Shown one piece after another: positions 11,295 through 23,851 of a DNA stretch of 64,000 nucleotides (its first letter is position 1; every line of letters begins with the position of its first letter). The notes under the pieces are model-generated. The model was not told the DNA's origin, made no database searches, and saw only the letters and a list, made by a program, of their open reading frames with translations. The stretch lies in NCBI GenBank assembly GCA_019054805.1, contig JAHQIY010000013.1, positions 620,001 to 684,000 on the forward strand, in the 5' to 3' direction. A program made the translations under genes and the position numbers. Source of the stretch: Brachionus manjavacas. Lineage: Eukaryota > Rotifera > Eurotatoria > Ploima > Brachionidae.

Positions 11295-11785
11295 AAAGTC
11301 ATACGGTTGAACGTCAAACTGATTATTTTCATTTCTGTATAAGTAAAGGACAATTTTGTCAATACATGCAGGAATTTTTACATCTGATCTTAGAATTCCT
11401 ATTAGCTTAATGACTTCGTTAATGCAAGTTTTGGTCATTTTGTTTTTTATGAAGAGTTTGTAAATCGATAAGCAAATATGCAATTTCTGGTCTATATGCT
11501 CATTATGGAGTGTTTTGGCTCCGAAATCACTTCCCAGGTTGGTTGAACGAGTGGTGACTGACTCACATTATTATTTTTCTCGGATTCATTAAAATGAGCA
11601 TATTGCGTAAAAGACTGACATATTTCACTAATTTTATGACTTTCTACAACTTTTAGAAAATCCATGGGTTCTTTGATAGATGGAGATCCAAGTGCCGGGT
11701 TCAAGGTGAACAAATGTTGAGATTTTCTTGGAATCAGATCTGTGGAATTTAGACATAAATAATTTCGCCTAAATTTTTTAGCCAT
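11295..11785 (-). pseudogene. EnSpm/CACTA-like transposase, N-terminal fragment (copy 1)
   Basis: Begins MAKKFRRNYLCLNS at 11785 and, across a frame break near 11490, reaches FDVQPYDF at about 11297, where identity with the full gene at 38199 ends. It covers roughly the first 160 residues, upstream of the catalytic region. It is the only left-hand copy that keeps the segment beyond the unit junction (11295-11535), so the EnSpm gene once ran through here before the 5.4-kb units were made. Confidence 0.7.
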
Positions 11786-12562
11786 ATTGATAAATTATTT
11801 CTTAAAAAAATTAATTTTTTTATTCTTTCTGTTTAAAATAATTTTGATTTTATATGCATTAAAAGTATAATGCTCAGAATATTTTAGTTTAGGAAAATCT
11901 TACAATTAAGAAAAAAATAATATTTAATTTTTAAATTTCTGATGTGCATCAAGTCTTAGTTATTGAAAAAATTGATTTACTTTGAAAATTTTAGCTATGC
12001 ATAAACAATATTCAAATATGGCGGGTATTTCAAATTTGTCTAAAATAAAAGTTTCTGATTGGATATTTTTAAATATTAAAAAAATAGCTTGTTTTCAAAT
12101 TTGTCTTAAATATTACTCATAAAATATTTATTAATTGAAAAAAACAGAATTTTTATTTTATCTTAATAAAGGAAAATTTTTTTTAATTAAAATTAAACAT
12201 ATAAAATTAGTTTTTTTTGTAATTATTATAAGAATTAAGCAAGCCCAAAAAATTTTTTTACATCACATTATCTTTAAATAATTATTTAATATTCCGAGAT
12301 AAATTGTAGTTAAGTTATAATTGCTCCTTTTTAAATTTCCTAATTGAATTCAAATGATCTTTTTTTTATTATTCAAGCTTCATAAAAGAAATTAGACTTT
12401 TTAAATTTAATAATATAAAATATTCCAAAAGATTCATGATTTAAGAAGCTCAAGAATGGAATTAATTTTTTTTCATATTTCAAATTAAATTTTTTTTCTG
12501 TAAATTTTTTAAAAATCTAATTTTCCAATTTATTGTTATATAAAACAATAAATTCGAAAATT

Positions 12563-12664
12563 AAATTTTTTTAGCATAAAATTAGCATAATCATTCTTCC
12601 GTTGTTAATTAAGCTTAATTAACAACGGTAGAATGTTTATTCTAATTTTTATCATGATTTATTA
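12563..12664. repeat. Perfect 30-bp palindrome in a longer hairpin (also in units 2, 3 and the right arm)
   Basis: The 30-bp core at 12599-12628 (ccgttgttaattaag and its complement) is perfectly self-complementary. It extends to about 72 bp with a few mismatches (aaaattagcataatcattct on one side, agaatgtttattctaatttt on the other). Copies of the core lie at 17486-17515, 22915-22944 and 37353-37382. A second hairpin (about 19-bp arms around ttatataa) lies next to it, and a third, ctatcag/ctgatag, near 13010-13040. They may be the fused ends of a lost element. Confidence 0.75.
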
Positions 12665-13537
12665 TTTAGGGGAAAAACATTCACATTTTAAAGCTTTCAT
12701 TTAAAACTTGAACTACTTAAAACAAAGAATATTCGAAAATTAATGGAGTAATACATGCTCCTTTTTTTAATACTTGCGATTTTTTCTTTGATATAAAACA
12801 TTCTATTTTCAATAAATTAAGTGAATATGTATTAATGAAAGTTAAGGTTAATCATTAATTAAATTATTTGTCAGTTTTTCCCAAAAAATAAATCAATGTC
12901 ATATCAATGTACTTTCTTTATTATTTTACGCTTGTTTTTTTTATTTTTTTTGAAATTAAATTTACTAAGCATATAAATCAAGTCAAAAGTTTACTTTATT
13001 TTAATTCTATCAGTTTATTAGACAGATAATCTGATAGAATCATTAAAGTCTTCATTATTTCGAAAATTATTTAATAATTCAGAAAATTTTTAATTTAAAA
13101 TAATTAAAATTTTGGAAATTGTTTTGGAATTTTTTATTTTGATTAGGAAGCTATACGAAAATTTCGAATTTATTTCGAAAATTTTTCGAAAGGTATTTGC
13201 GTTTCAAAATAGAAAAGTTTTCTGAAATTGTTTTTCGAGAAAGTTTCATAGAATTTTCGTAGTGCATTTTTTTCATTTTTTTTTTCGAAAAAAATTCGAA
13301 AAATTTTCGTTATTTTGTGACTTTTCGAAATTTTTTCGGTAGATTTTCGAAAAGCAATTTGACTGGGCTTTTTCTCTTCTTGCAATGAAACAAAATATGC
13401 AATCAATTTAAAGATGCAATGAAAAAAACGTTCAATGAAATTATCTGCTACGAATCATAATTGATTTGCTATGAAAAATAATTTGCTACGAAACATTACA
13501 GACTCTAATAATTAAATACAAAATAACAAGCAGATTT

Positions 13538-15032
13538 TATATGTAGTTTTCTAAATATTTATATTCAGCTAAAAAATTTATCTGGAGTTTTTCCTTTCCA
13601 CCAATATAATAAAGTGAACCACTTGGATTTTCAAGAAAAATCCCTCCTTGTGGCCAAAGATAAACGTTTCTGCCACAACGACTACGGCTAATACAAATTC
13701 ACCAACCTTTGTTTTCTCTGATGTTCGCGTACAGAGAGGCTTTAAATTAATTTAAATTTTGAATTTTTCAATATTTTCATTTTATTTTTAAATTACTCTT
13801 GTCTCTTTTGTATCTCCATGGGGTAAAGTTTTCTCATCAAATCTTTCTTTTAAAATTTTTTGCTCATTTTCCTTCAATTTTAGTAAATTTTAACAAAGAT
13901 TTTACGTTGACATTTTTCGTCTTTAAATATTTTAATTAATTTTGAAATTAGAGCTTTAATTTGTCTAAATTTTATTAATAATGTCTTTAATCTTTTAAAT
14001 TAATTCAGAGAATTATGAAATCCCTTTGATATATAAAAAAATAAATAACAAAGCGATTTCAAAATAAGGATAAAAATTTGAAAGACGAAAAATTATAGGT
14101 TCAGAATTTTTTTTAATTTACCAATTGTTGAATTTTGGTTAAAGGATCATGGTAATGGTTTTCATTATTTTCTTTGACAAACTCTTTTTTATTATCATTC
14201 ATATTCTTCAAAAACAAAATGGTCTTGAAATTGTTTAAAAAAAATAGAATTACTTTTTAATTATCTGACTTTCGTTCATCAAAAAAATCGCTATTACCAA
14301 ATAAAAAGGAAAACGAATGACTCTTTTTTAAATCGTCCGGTTCAATTTAGTTGTTAAGATAATCATTTTCTGATTGGAGGTCTTATGTTTTTTCTTCAAA
14401 AGATCCTTGTATTTGATAATTTTAGCCATGACAGGATTTTTCGGACAATTAGCAAAACTTTAAATATAATGAAAACTTTGATAATTTAATAAAAATGAAA
14501 TAGTATCATACCAATACTGAGATTATGGCCAATCTCAGTTTTTACAGAACCATCGCAATTTTTTGAAGGACATTTTGATTGATTATTTGATATTATTGTA
14601 AAATCATTATGTTCTAGATCTTGATTTTTTATTAAAATATGAATAAAAAATTTATATAAACATTTATTTTGTAAAGTTAAATACCATAGACAGAAAATGA
14701 TAATTTGCTCACATAGCCCTTTTCAAAATCAGTTTTTCCAAAAGAATTTTGACTATTAACGTCTTGCAAAAGGAGCTTAAATTAGAAATTGAAAAAATTT
14801 AATGAACAAACAATATATTTTAAAAATTTACCTTGTTCATATTCATTGTATATTGATAAATTTTCTTTTTTTTTGAATTTGGTTAAATTGTTCTGATTCT
14901 AGAAATATATTTCAAAAAATTTATATAAACATATAAAATTTATAAATTTATATAAAAATTTATATTTTCACAAACTTTAATTTTACCTTTTGATAACAAA
15001 TCTTTTAATTTACACAATTGTTTAGTTTGCAT
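13538..15032 (-). pseudogene. Multi-exon C2HC-finger-like gene remnant, unit 1 copy
   Basis: Same structure as the right-arm copy at 34951-36444, where exons are described. It starts at ATG 15032 and ends at the TAA at 13540-13538. Its 5' end faces the truncated MULE-2 transposase 90 bp away. Confidence 0.4.
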
Positions 15033-15124
15033 GTTATTAAAAACGGTAAAAATTTGCCGCTTGTATATGGTTTATTTACTAACAAACAACAAACAACTTA
15101 TATTCGATTTTTTAAATTTCATAG

Positions 15125-15599
15125 CGAGAAAATAGCTTGTTGTCTAAAAGCGTGTCTTGTGATTTTGAAGCTGGCATCATAAATTCAATCGAAGACATTT
15201 TTCCTGAAGCTGATATAGCTGGTTGCTTTTTCATTTTAAAAAATCAATCTGGCGGATTATTCAAGATCGTGGTCTAGCTACTAAATATAATGATTTAAGC
15301 CTTGAAGAGAATTTATTACGCAAGTATAGTAAAATTTTAGCATGCTTAGCTTTTGTTCCAGTTGAACATGTAATTGACGGTTTTGTTTAATTGCAGGGAT
15401 TAACCCCAAATGATTTAAAATGTTTATTTACTTATTTGAAGAAAACTATATAGGGGCCAAAAAACGAACCAAAGTGCCGAGTTGAAAAGATCCGTGATTT
15501 GATCGTGAATTATGGAATTGTTATACCAGAACTTGTTTCAAGAACAAATAATAATCTAGAAGGCTGGCATAACGCACTCAAATCGTATCGTATCTATGT
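15125..15599 (+). pseudogene. MULE-2 transposase fragment, unit 1 (3' end deleted)
   Basis: Carries the central MULE transposase segment SVSCDFEAGIINSIEDIFPEA and the CFFHF-like block (one base short here, shifting the frame). It ends within NNLEGWHNALKS, where the deletion joins it to the MULE-1 finger (RIYVSDNEH). The C-terminus and 3' terminal repeats seen in units 2 and 3 are missing. Confidence 0.65.
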
Positions 15600-16355
15600 A
15601 TCGGATAATGAACACACAAACCACCATCAACAAGAAAAAGTTGAAAAAATTCCTCAACACGTTTTTAGACAAAATAATCAAATTTGAAGCCTTATTTTTG
15701 AAACCAGAAGCTATCCTTCAAAACCTTATTAGGTATCAATCCTCCAAAAAAATCAAAACTCAATAGCGTACTGAAGAAAATAAGATCCGAAAAGCAAGTT
15801 TCAAGTCAGCCCACGTTAAATGATCTGAAAGTTTGGAGCGAAAAATTCAACAGAATTTCAGAAGACGAAGTGTTTGTTGAGAAAATCAAATAGAACCATT
15901 GCCGATTCAAACATTTCGAGTGTTTTTAACAACAAAGCGCCAGATGTCGTTTGCTGCAATTAATGTGCATGTAATGTCTGATGCGACCTATAAGTTGAAA
16001 TTTCAAAATTTCCCAGTGTTAACTTACGGAACAACAGACAGAGCAAAACACTTACACCCATTTGGATTATCAATTTGTCGCAATGAAACAGATATTGATT
16101 TCGCTTTCTTTTTTAGAGCAATCAAAGAAGTTTCAGCAAGTCTAAATCAAGATATTCAACTAAACAAGCTAATCGCAGACAACGCAGATGTCATAAAAAA
16201 TGGTTTTGGAAAAGTGTTCAAAGTTCAATCAAGAGTCAATTGCTGGGCTAATGTCAATCGTAACATTGACCATGCTTTAAAATTGAACAATAAAATACAC
16301 AAAGACAATATATTACAATATTTTGAAAATACAAGTATTATTTCAAATAGATCTA
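15600..16355 (+). pseudogene. MULE-1 transposase fragment, unit 1
   Basis: Finger end, linker and full catalytic block (the open frame at 15899-16387 includes TTDRAKHLHPF and the IADNADV block). It is cut by the pogo tip at TA 16354-16355. It lacks residues upstream of RIYVSDNEH because of the unit 1 deletion. Confidence 0.7.
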
Positions 16356-16426
16356 CAGTCAATCCTCCGTACAACGAAACCCCATAGAACGAAAAACCCA
16401 ATAGAACGAATTCGATTATCAGAACC

Positions 16427-16676
16427 AGGTTGGTTGAACGAGTGGTGACTGACTCACATTATTATTTTTCTCGGATTCATTAAAATGAGCATATTGCGTA
16501 AAAGACTGACATATTTCACTAATTTTATGACTTTCTACAACTTTTAGAAAATCCATGGGTTCTTTGATAGATGGAGATCCAAGTGCCGGGTTCAAGGTGA
16601 ACAAATGTTGAGATTTTCTTGGAATCAGATCTGTGGAATTTAGACATAAATAATTTCGCCTAAATTTTTTAGCCAT
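16427..16676 (-). pseudogene. EnSpm-like transposase N-terminal fragment, unit 2
   Basis: About 83 residues from MAKKFRRNYL to SPLVQPTW, ending exactly at the unit 1/unit 2 junction, so the gene is cut by the tandem duplication. Confidence 0.7.
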
Positions 16677-18421
16677 ATTGATAAATTATTTCTTAAAAAA
16701 TTAATTTTTTTATTCTTTCTGTTTAAAATAATTTTGATTTTATATGCATTAAAAGTATAATGCTCAGAATATTTTAGTTTAGGAAAATCTTACAATTAAG
16801 AAAAATAATATTTAATTTTTAAATTTCTGATGTGCATCAAGTCTTAGTTATTGAAAAAAAATTGATTTACTTTGAAAATTTTAGCTATGCATAAACAATA
16901 TTCAAATATGGCGGGTATTTCAAATTTGTCTAAAATAAAAGTTTCTGATTGGATATTTTTAAATATTAAAAAAATAGCTTGTTTTCAAATTTGTCTTAAA
17001 TATTATTCATAAAATATTTATTAATTGAAAAAAACAGAATTTTTATTTTATCTTAATAAAGGAAAATTTTTTTTAATTAAAATTAAACATATAAAATTAG
17101 TTTTTTTTGTAATTATTATAAGAATTAAGCAAGCCCAAAAAATTTTTTTACATCACATTATCTTTAAATAATTATTTAATATTCCGAGATAAATTGTAGT
17201 TAAGTTATAATTGCTCCTTTTTAAATTTCCTAATTGAATTCAAATGATCTTTTTTTTTTATTATTCAAGCTTCATAAAAGAAATTAGACTTTTTAAATTT
17301 AATAATATAAAATATTCCAAAAGATTCATGATTTAAGAAGCTCAAGAATGGAATTAATTTTTTCATATTTCAAATTAAATTTTTTTCTGTAAATTTTTTA
17401 AAAATCTAATTTTCCAATTTATTGTTATATAAAACAATAAATTCGAAAATTAAATTTTTAGCATAAAATTAGCATAATCATTCTTCCGTTGTTAATTAAG
17501 CTTAATTAACAACGGTAGAATGTTTATTCTAATTTTTATCATGATTTATTATTTAGGGGAAAAACATTCACATTTTAAAGCTTTCATTTAAAACTTGAAC
17601 TACTTAAAACAAAGAATATTCGAAAATTAATGGAGTAATACATGCTCCTTTTTTTAATACTTGCGATTTTTTCTTTGATATAAAACATTCTATTTTCAAT
17701 AAATTAAGTGAATATGTATTAATGAAAGTTAAGGTTAATCATTAATTAAATTATTTGTCAGTTTTTCCCAAAAAATAAATCAATGTCATATCAATGTACT
17801 TTCTTTATTATTTTACGCTTGTTTTTTTTATTTTTTTTGAAATTAAATTTACTAAGCATATAAATCAAGTCAAAAGTTTACTTTATTTTAATTCTATCAG
17901 TTTATTAGACAGATAATCTGATAGAATCATTAAAGTCTTCATTATTTCGAAAATTATTTAATAATTCAGAAAATTTTTAATTTAAAATAATTAAAATTTT
18001 GGAAATTGTTTTGGAATTTTTTATTTTGATTAGGAAGCTATACGAAAATTTCGAATTTATTTCGAAAATTTTTCGAAAGGTATTTGCGTTTCAAAATAGA
18101 AAAGTTTTCTGAAATTGTTTTTCGAGAAAGTTTCATAGAATTTTCGTAGTGCTTTTTTTTCATTTTTTTTTCGAAAAAAATTCGAAAAATTTTCGTAATT
18201 GTGTGACTTTTCGAAATTTTTTCGGTAGATTTTCGAAAAGCAATTTGACTGGGCTTTTTCTCTTCTTGCAATGAAACAAAATATGCAATCAATTTAAAGA
18301 TGCAATGAAAAAACGTTCAATGAAATTATCTGCTACGAATCATAATTGATTTGCTATGAAAAATAATTTGCTACGAAACATTACAGACTCTAATAATTAA
18401 ATACAAAATAACAAGCAGATT

Positions 18422-19920
18422 TTATATGTAGTTTTCTAAATATTTATATTCAGCTAAAAAATTTATCTGGAGTTTTTCCTTTCCACCAATATAATAAAGT
18501 GAACCACTTGGATTTTCAAGAAAAATCCCTCCTTGTGGCCAAAGATAAACGTTTCTGCCACAACGACTACGGCTAATACAAATTCACCAACCTTTGTTTT
18601 CTCTGATGTTCGCGTACAGAGAGGCTTTAAATTAATTTAAATTTTGAATTTTTCAATATTTTCATTTTATTTTTAAATTACTCTTGTCTCTTTTGTATCT
18701 CCATGGGGTAAAGTTTTCTCATCAAATCTTTCTTTTAAAATTTTTTGCTCATTTTCCTTCAATTTTAGTAAATTTTAACAAAGATTTTACGTTGACATTT
18801 TTCGTCTTTAAATATTTTAATTAATTTTGAAATTAGAGCTTTAATTTGTCTAAATTTTATTAATAATGTCTTTAATCTTTTAAATTAATTCAGAGAATTA
18901 TGAAATCCCTTTGATATATAAAAAAATAAATAACAAAGCGATTTCAAAATAAGGATAAAAATTTGAAAGACGAAAAATTATAGGTTCAGAATTTTTTTTA
19001 ATTTACCAATTGTTGAATTTTGGTTAAAGGATCATGGTAATGGTTTTCATTATTTTCTTTGACAAACTCTTTTTTATTATCATTCATATTCTTCAAAAAC
19101 AAAATGGTCTTGAAATTGTTTAAAAAAAAAATAGAATTACTTTTTAATTATCTGACTTTCGTTCATCAAAAAAATCGCTATTACCAAATAAAAAGGAAAA
19201 CGAATGACTCTTTTTTAAATCGTCCGGTTCAATTTAGTTGTTAAGATAATCATTTTCTGATTGGAGGTCTTATGTTTTTTCTTCAAAAAGATCCTTGTAT
19301 TTGATAATTTTAGCCATGACAGGATTTTTCGGACAATTAGCAAAACTTTAAATATAATGAAAACTTTGATAATTTAATAAAAATGAAATAGTATCATACC
19401 AATACTGAGATTATGGCCAATCTCAGTTTTTACAGAACCATCGCAATTTTTTGAAGGACATTTTGATTGATTATTTGATATTATTGTAAAATCATTATGT
19501 TCTAGATCTTGATTTTTATTAAAATATGAATAAAAAATTTATATAAACATTTATTTTGTAAAGTTAAATACCATAGACAGAAAATGATAATTTGCTCACA
19601 TAGCCCTTTTCAAAATCAGTTTTTCCAAAAGAATTTTGACTATTAACGTCTTGCAAAAGGAGCTTAAATTAGAAATTGAAAAAATTTAATGAACAAACAA
19701 TATATTTTAAAAATTTACCTTGTTCATATTCATTGTATATTGATAAATTTTCTTTTTTTTTTGAATTTGGTTAAATTGTTCTGATTCTAGAAATATATTT
19801 CAAAAAATTTATATAAACATATAAAATTTATAAATTTATATAAAAATTTATATTTTCACAAACTTTAATTTTACCTTTTGATAACAAATCTTTTAATTTA
19901 CACAATTGTTTAGTTTGCAT
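18422..19920 (-). pseudogene. Multi-exon C2HC-finger-like gene remnant, unit 2 copy
   Basis: ATG at 19920, end at 18422; same exons and GT-AG boundaries as the right-arm copy, with small homopolymer differences. Confidence 0.4.
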
Positions 19921-20011
19921 GTTATTAAAAACGGTAAAAATTTGCCGCTTGTATATGGTTTATTTACTAACAAACAACAAACAACTTATATTCGATTTTT
20001 AAATTTCATAG

Positions 20012-20619
20012 CGAGAAAATAGCTTGTTGTCTAAAAGCGTGTCTTGTGATTTTGAAGCTGGCATCATAAATTCAATCGAAGACATTTTTCCTGAAGCTGA
20101 TATAGCTGGTTGCTTTTTCATTTTAAAAAATCAATCTGGCGGATTATTCAAGATCGTGGTCTAGCTACTAAATATAATGATTTAAGCCTTGAAGAGAATT
20201 TATTACGCAAGTATAGTAAAATTTTAGCATGCTTAGCTTTTGTTCCAGTTGAACATGTAATTGACGGTTTTGTTTAATTGCAGGGATTAACCCCAAATGA
20301 TTTAAAATGTTTATTTACTTATTTGAAGAAAACTATATAGGGGCCAAAAAACGAACCAAAGTGCCGAGTTGAAAAGATCCGTGATTTGATCGTGAATTAT
20401 GGAATTGTTATACCAGAACTTGTTTCAAGAACAAATAATAATCTAGAAGGCTGGCATAACGCACTCAAATCAACTATAAAATTATATCCGCATCTTTTGA
20501 GTTTATATACTAGTTTAAAATTATAACTATGAAACACTGAAAATGAATATGTTAAGTTGTGTACTGGTCAAGTGAACAAAAAAGCCGCTTTATATAAAAT
20601 TAGAAGATCAAATTTGTAA
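20012..20619 (+). pseudogene. MULE-2 transposase fragment, unit 2
   Basis: Starts after atag in the middle of the MULE domain (CDFEAGIINSIEDIFPEA), runs through GWHNALKSTIKLYPHLLSL and the C-terminal block ENEYVKLCTGQVNKKAALYK, and stops at 20617-20619. The N-terminus and first catalytic Asp are missing, and in-frame stops interrupt it (near 20275 and 20338). About 70-230 bp downstream (20690-20852) are repeated tgtcgaa/acttgtcg motifs, probably the MULE-2 terminal region. That region ends at 20852-20854, where it abuts MULE-1 coding sequence. Confidence 0.7.
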
Positions 20620-20689
20620 AATTGTATCGGATTTTTCATCAATGAAAATTATAGATTTTTTGTAAAATTTATCTTTATTAATTAAGTTT

Positions 20690-20854
20690 TAATTTGATTG
20701 TCGAATGATGTCGAATTTTTTTTGGTCTAATTAATCACTTGTCGAAATTTTACTTGTCTAAATAAAAACTTGTTTAAATTTACCTTTCTGAAATTTAATC
20801 GTCGAATTATAACCTTTCGAAAATTGTTTGTCGAGTTAATGTATTACTACATCC
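20690..20854 (+). repeat. MULE-2 3' terminal region with tgtcgaa motifs
   Basis: Short motifs (attgtcgaatgatgtcgaa, acttgtcgaa, cttgtctaaa, atcgtcgaat, tttgtcgagtt) recur at irregular spacing before the junction with MULE-1 at about 20855. Copies lie at 26117-26276 and, inverted, 34016-34175. The absence of a second, matching end leaves the element boundary and target duplication untested. Confidence 0.5.
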
Positions 20855-21781
20855 AAAAAAGTATCAAGAATGGAGAAATCCAGGCCAATAAATGGTCAAA
20901 CAAAGGTATAAAGCCAACAGAATTAGGATTCAAACATTGGTACGAATGTAAGCATTTAATTTTGCTGGTTGCCAAACAACCATGTATGCTTTAGTTGGAA
21001 TTGGTAGCACAGGTCGTATCTATGTATCGGATAATGAACACACAAACCACCATCAACAAGAAAAAGTTGAAAAAATTCCTCAACACGTTTTTAGACAAAA
21101 TAATCAAATTTGAAGCCTTATTTTTGAAACCAGAAGCTATCCTTCAAAACCTTATTAGGTATCAATCCTCCAAAAAAATCAAAACTCAATAGCGTACTGA
21201 AGAAAATAAGATCCGAAAAGCAAGTTTCAAGTCAGCCCACGTTAAATGATCTGAAAGTTTGGAGCGAAAAATTCAACAGAATTTCAGAAGACGAAGTGTT
21301 TGTTGAGAAAATCAAATAGAACCATTGCCGATTCAAACATTTCGAGTGTTTTTAACAACAAAGCGCCAGATGTCGTTTGCTGCAATTAATGTGCATGTAA
21401 TGTCTGATGCGACCTATAAGTTGAAATTTCAAAATTTCCCAGTGTTAACTTACGGAACAACAGACAGAGCAAAACACTTACACCCATTTGGATTATCAAT
21501 TTGTCGCAATGAAACAGATATTGATTTCGCTTTCTTTTTTAGAGCAATCAAAGAAGTTTCAGCAAGTCTAAATCAAGATATTCAACTAAACAAGCTAATC
21601 GCAGACAACGCAGATGTCATAAAAAATGGTTTTGGAAAAGTGTTCAAAGTTCAATCAAGAGTCAATTGCTGGGCTAATGTCAATCGTAACATTGACCATG
21701 CTTTAAAATTGAACAATAAAATACACAAAGACAATATATTACAATATTTTGAAAATACAAGTATTATTTCAAATAGATCTA
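20855..21781 (+). pseudogene. MULE-1 transposase fragment, unit 2
   Basis: Begins at SIKNGEIQANKWSNKGIK, continues through the finger (frameshifted after WYECKH), linker and catalytic block (open frame 21325-21813), and is cut by the pogo tip after TA 21780-21781. Confidence 0.72.
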
Positions 21782-21852
21782 CAGTCAATCCTCCGTACAA
21801 CGAAACCCCATAGAACGAAAAACCCAATAGAACGAATTCGATTATCAGAACC

Positions 21853-22102
21853 AGGTTGGTTGAACGAGTGGTGACTGACTCACATTATTATTTTTCTCGG
21901 ATTCATTAAAATGAGCATATTGCGTAAAAGACTGACATATTTCACTAATTTTATGACTTTCTACAACTTTTAGAAAATCCATGGGTTCTTTGATAGATGG
22001 AGATCCAAGTGCCGGGTTCAAGGTGAACAAATGTTGAGATTTTCTTGGAATCAGATCTGTGGAATTTAGACATAAATAATTTCGCCTAAATTTTTTAGCC
22101 AT
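21853..22102 (-). pseudogene. EnSpm-like transposase N-terminal fragment, unit 3
   Basis: Identical N-terminal 83 residues, truncated at the unit 2/3 junction. Its mirror in the right arm continues into the full gene. Confidence 0.7.
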
Positions 22103-23851
22103 ATTGATAAATTATTTCTTAAAAAAATTAATTTTTTTTATTCTTTCTGTTTAAAATAATTTTGATTTTATATGCATTAAAAGTATAATGCTCAGAATAT
22201 TTTAGTTTAGGAAAATCTTACAATTAAGAAAAAATAATATTTAATTTTTAAATTTCTGATGTGCATCAAGTCTTAGTTATTGAAAAAAAAATTGATTTAC
22301 TTTGAAAATTTTAGCTATGCATAAACAATATTCAAATATGGCGGGTATTTCAAATTTGTCTAAAATAAAAGTTTCTGATTGGATATTTTTAAATATTAAA
22401 AAAATAGCTTGTTTTCAAATTTGTCTTAAATATTATTCATAAAATATTTATTAATTGAAAAAAACAGAATTTTTATTTTATCTTAATAAAGGAAAATTTT
22501 TTTTAATTAAAATTAAACATATAAAATTAGTTTTTTTGTAATTATTATAAGAATTAAGCAAGCCCAAAAAATTTTTTTACATCACATTATCTTTAAATAA
22601 TTATTTAATATTCCGAGATAAATTGTAGTTAAGTTATAATTGCTCCTTTTTAAATTTCCTAATTGAATTCAAATGATCTTTTTTTTATTATTCAAGCTTC
22701 ATAAAAGAAATTAGACTTTTTAAATTTAATAATATAAAATATTCCAAAAGATTCATGATTTAAGAAGCTCAAGAATGGAATTAATTTTTTCATATTTCAA
22801 ATTAAATTTTTTTCTGTAAATTTTTTAAAAATCTAATTTTCCAATTTATTGTTATATAAAACAATAAATTCGAAAATTAAATTTTTTTAGCATAAAATTA
22901 GCATAATCATTCTTCCGTTGTTAATTAAGCTTAATTAACAACGGTAGAATGTTTATTCTAATTTTTATCATGATTTATTATTTAGGGGAAAAACATTCAC
23001 ATTTTAAAGCTTTCATTTAAAACTTGAACTACTTAAAACAAAGAATATTCGAAAATTAATGGAGTAATACATGCTCCTTTTTTTAATACTTGCGATTTTT
23101 TCTTTGATATAAAACATTCTATTTTCAATAAATTAAGTGAATATGTATTAATGAAAGTTAAGGTTAATCATTAATTAAATTATTTGTCAGTTTTTCCCAA
23201 AAAATAAATCAATGTCATATCAATGTACTTTCTTTATTATTTTACGCTTGTTTTTTTTATTTTTTTTGAAATTAAATTTACTAAGCATATAAATCAAGTC
23301 AAAAGTTTACTTTATTTTAATTCTATCAGTTTATTAGACAGATAATCTGATAGAATCATTAAAGTCTTCATTATTTCGAAAATTATTTAATAATTCAGAA
23401 AATTTTTAATTTAAAATAATTAAAATTTTGGAAATTGTTTTGGAATTTTTTATTTTGATTAGGAAGCTATACGAAAATTTCGAATTTATTTCGAAAATTT
23501 TTCGAAAGGTATTTGCGTTTCAAAATAGAAAAGTTTTCTGAAATTGTTTTTCGAGAAAGTTTCATAGAATTTTCGTAGTGCTTTTTTTTCATTTTTTTTT
23601 TCGAAAAAAATTCGAAAAATTTTCGTTATTTTGTGACTTTTCGAAATTTTTCGGTAGATTTTCGAAAAGCAATTTGACTGGGCTTTTTCTCTTCTTGCAA
23701 TGAAACAAAATATGCAATCAATTTAAAGATGCAATGAAAAAAACGTTCAATGAAATTATCTGCTACGAATCATAATTGATTTGCTATGAAAAATAATTTG
23801 CTACGAAACATTACAGACTCTAATAATTAAATACAAAATAACAAGCAGATT

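Larger units (their letters stand above)
11536..16426. repeat. Tandem unit 1 of the 5.4-kb composite repeat (4.9 kb, internally deleted)
   Basis: Runs from aggttggttgaacg to tatcagaacc. In order it holds: the EnSpm N-terminus (minus); 1.4 kb of AT-rich sequence with several hairpins; a stretch of ttcgaaaa motifs (about 13160-13380, EnSpm subterminal repeats); pogo-type cgtagcaaat motifs (about 13440-13500); the multi-exon zinc-finger-like remnant (minus); MULE-2 (plus); MULE-1 (plus); and the pogo tip. Compared with units 2 and 3 about 535 bp are missing at 15599: MULE-2 is fused directly to the MULE-1 finger, and the joint has a short repeated cgtat. Confidence 0.9.
16427..21852. repeat. Tandem unit 2 of the composite repeat (5426 bp)
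   Basis: Head-to-tail with unit 1 at agaacc|aggttgg. It holds the EnSpm N-terminal fragment, AT-rich DNA, zinc-finger-like remnant, MULE-2 with its 3' end, MULE-1 and pogo tip in the same order. It differs from unit 3 almost only by homopolymer lengths. Confidence 0.93.

Noticed and set aside
13170-13406. 78-84-codon ORFs rich in FEKK/SKSH (also 18038-18292, 36575-36811)
   Set aside because: Translation of the ttcgaaaa subterminal repeats of the EnSpm-like element, not protein coding.
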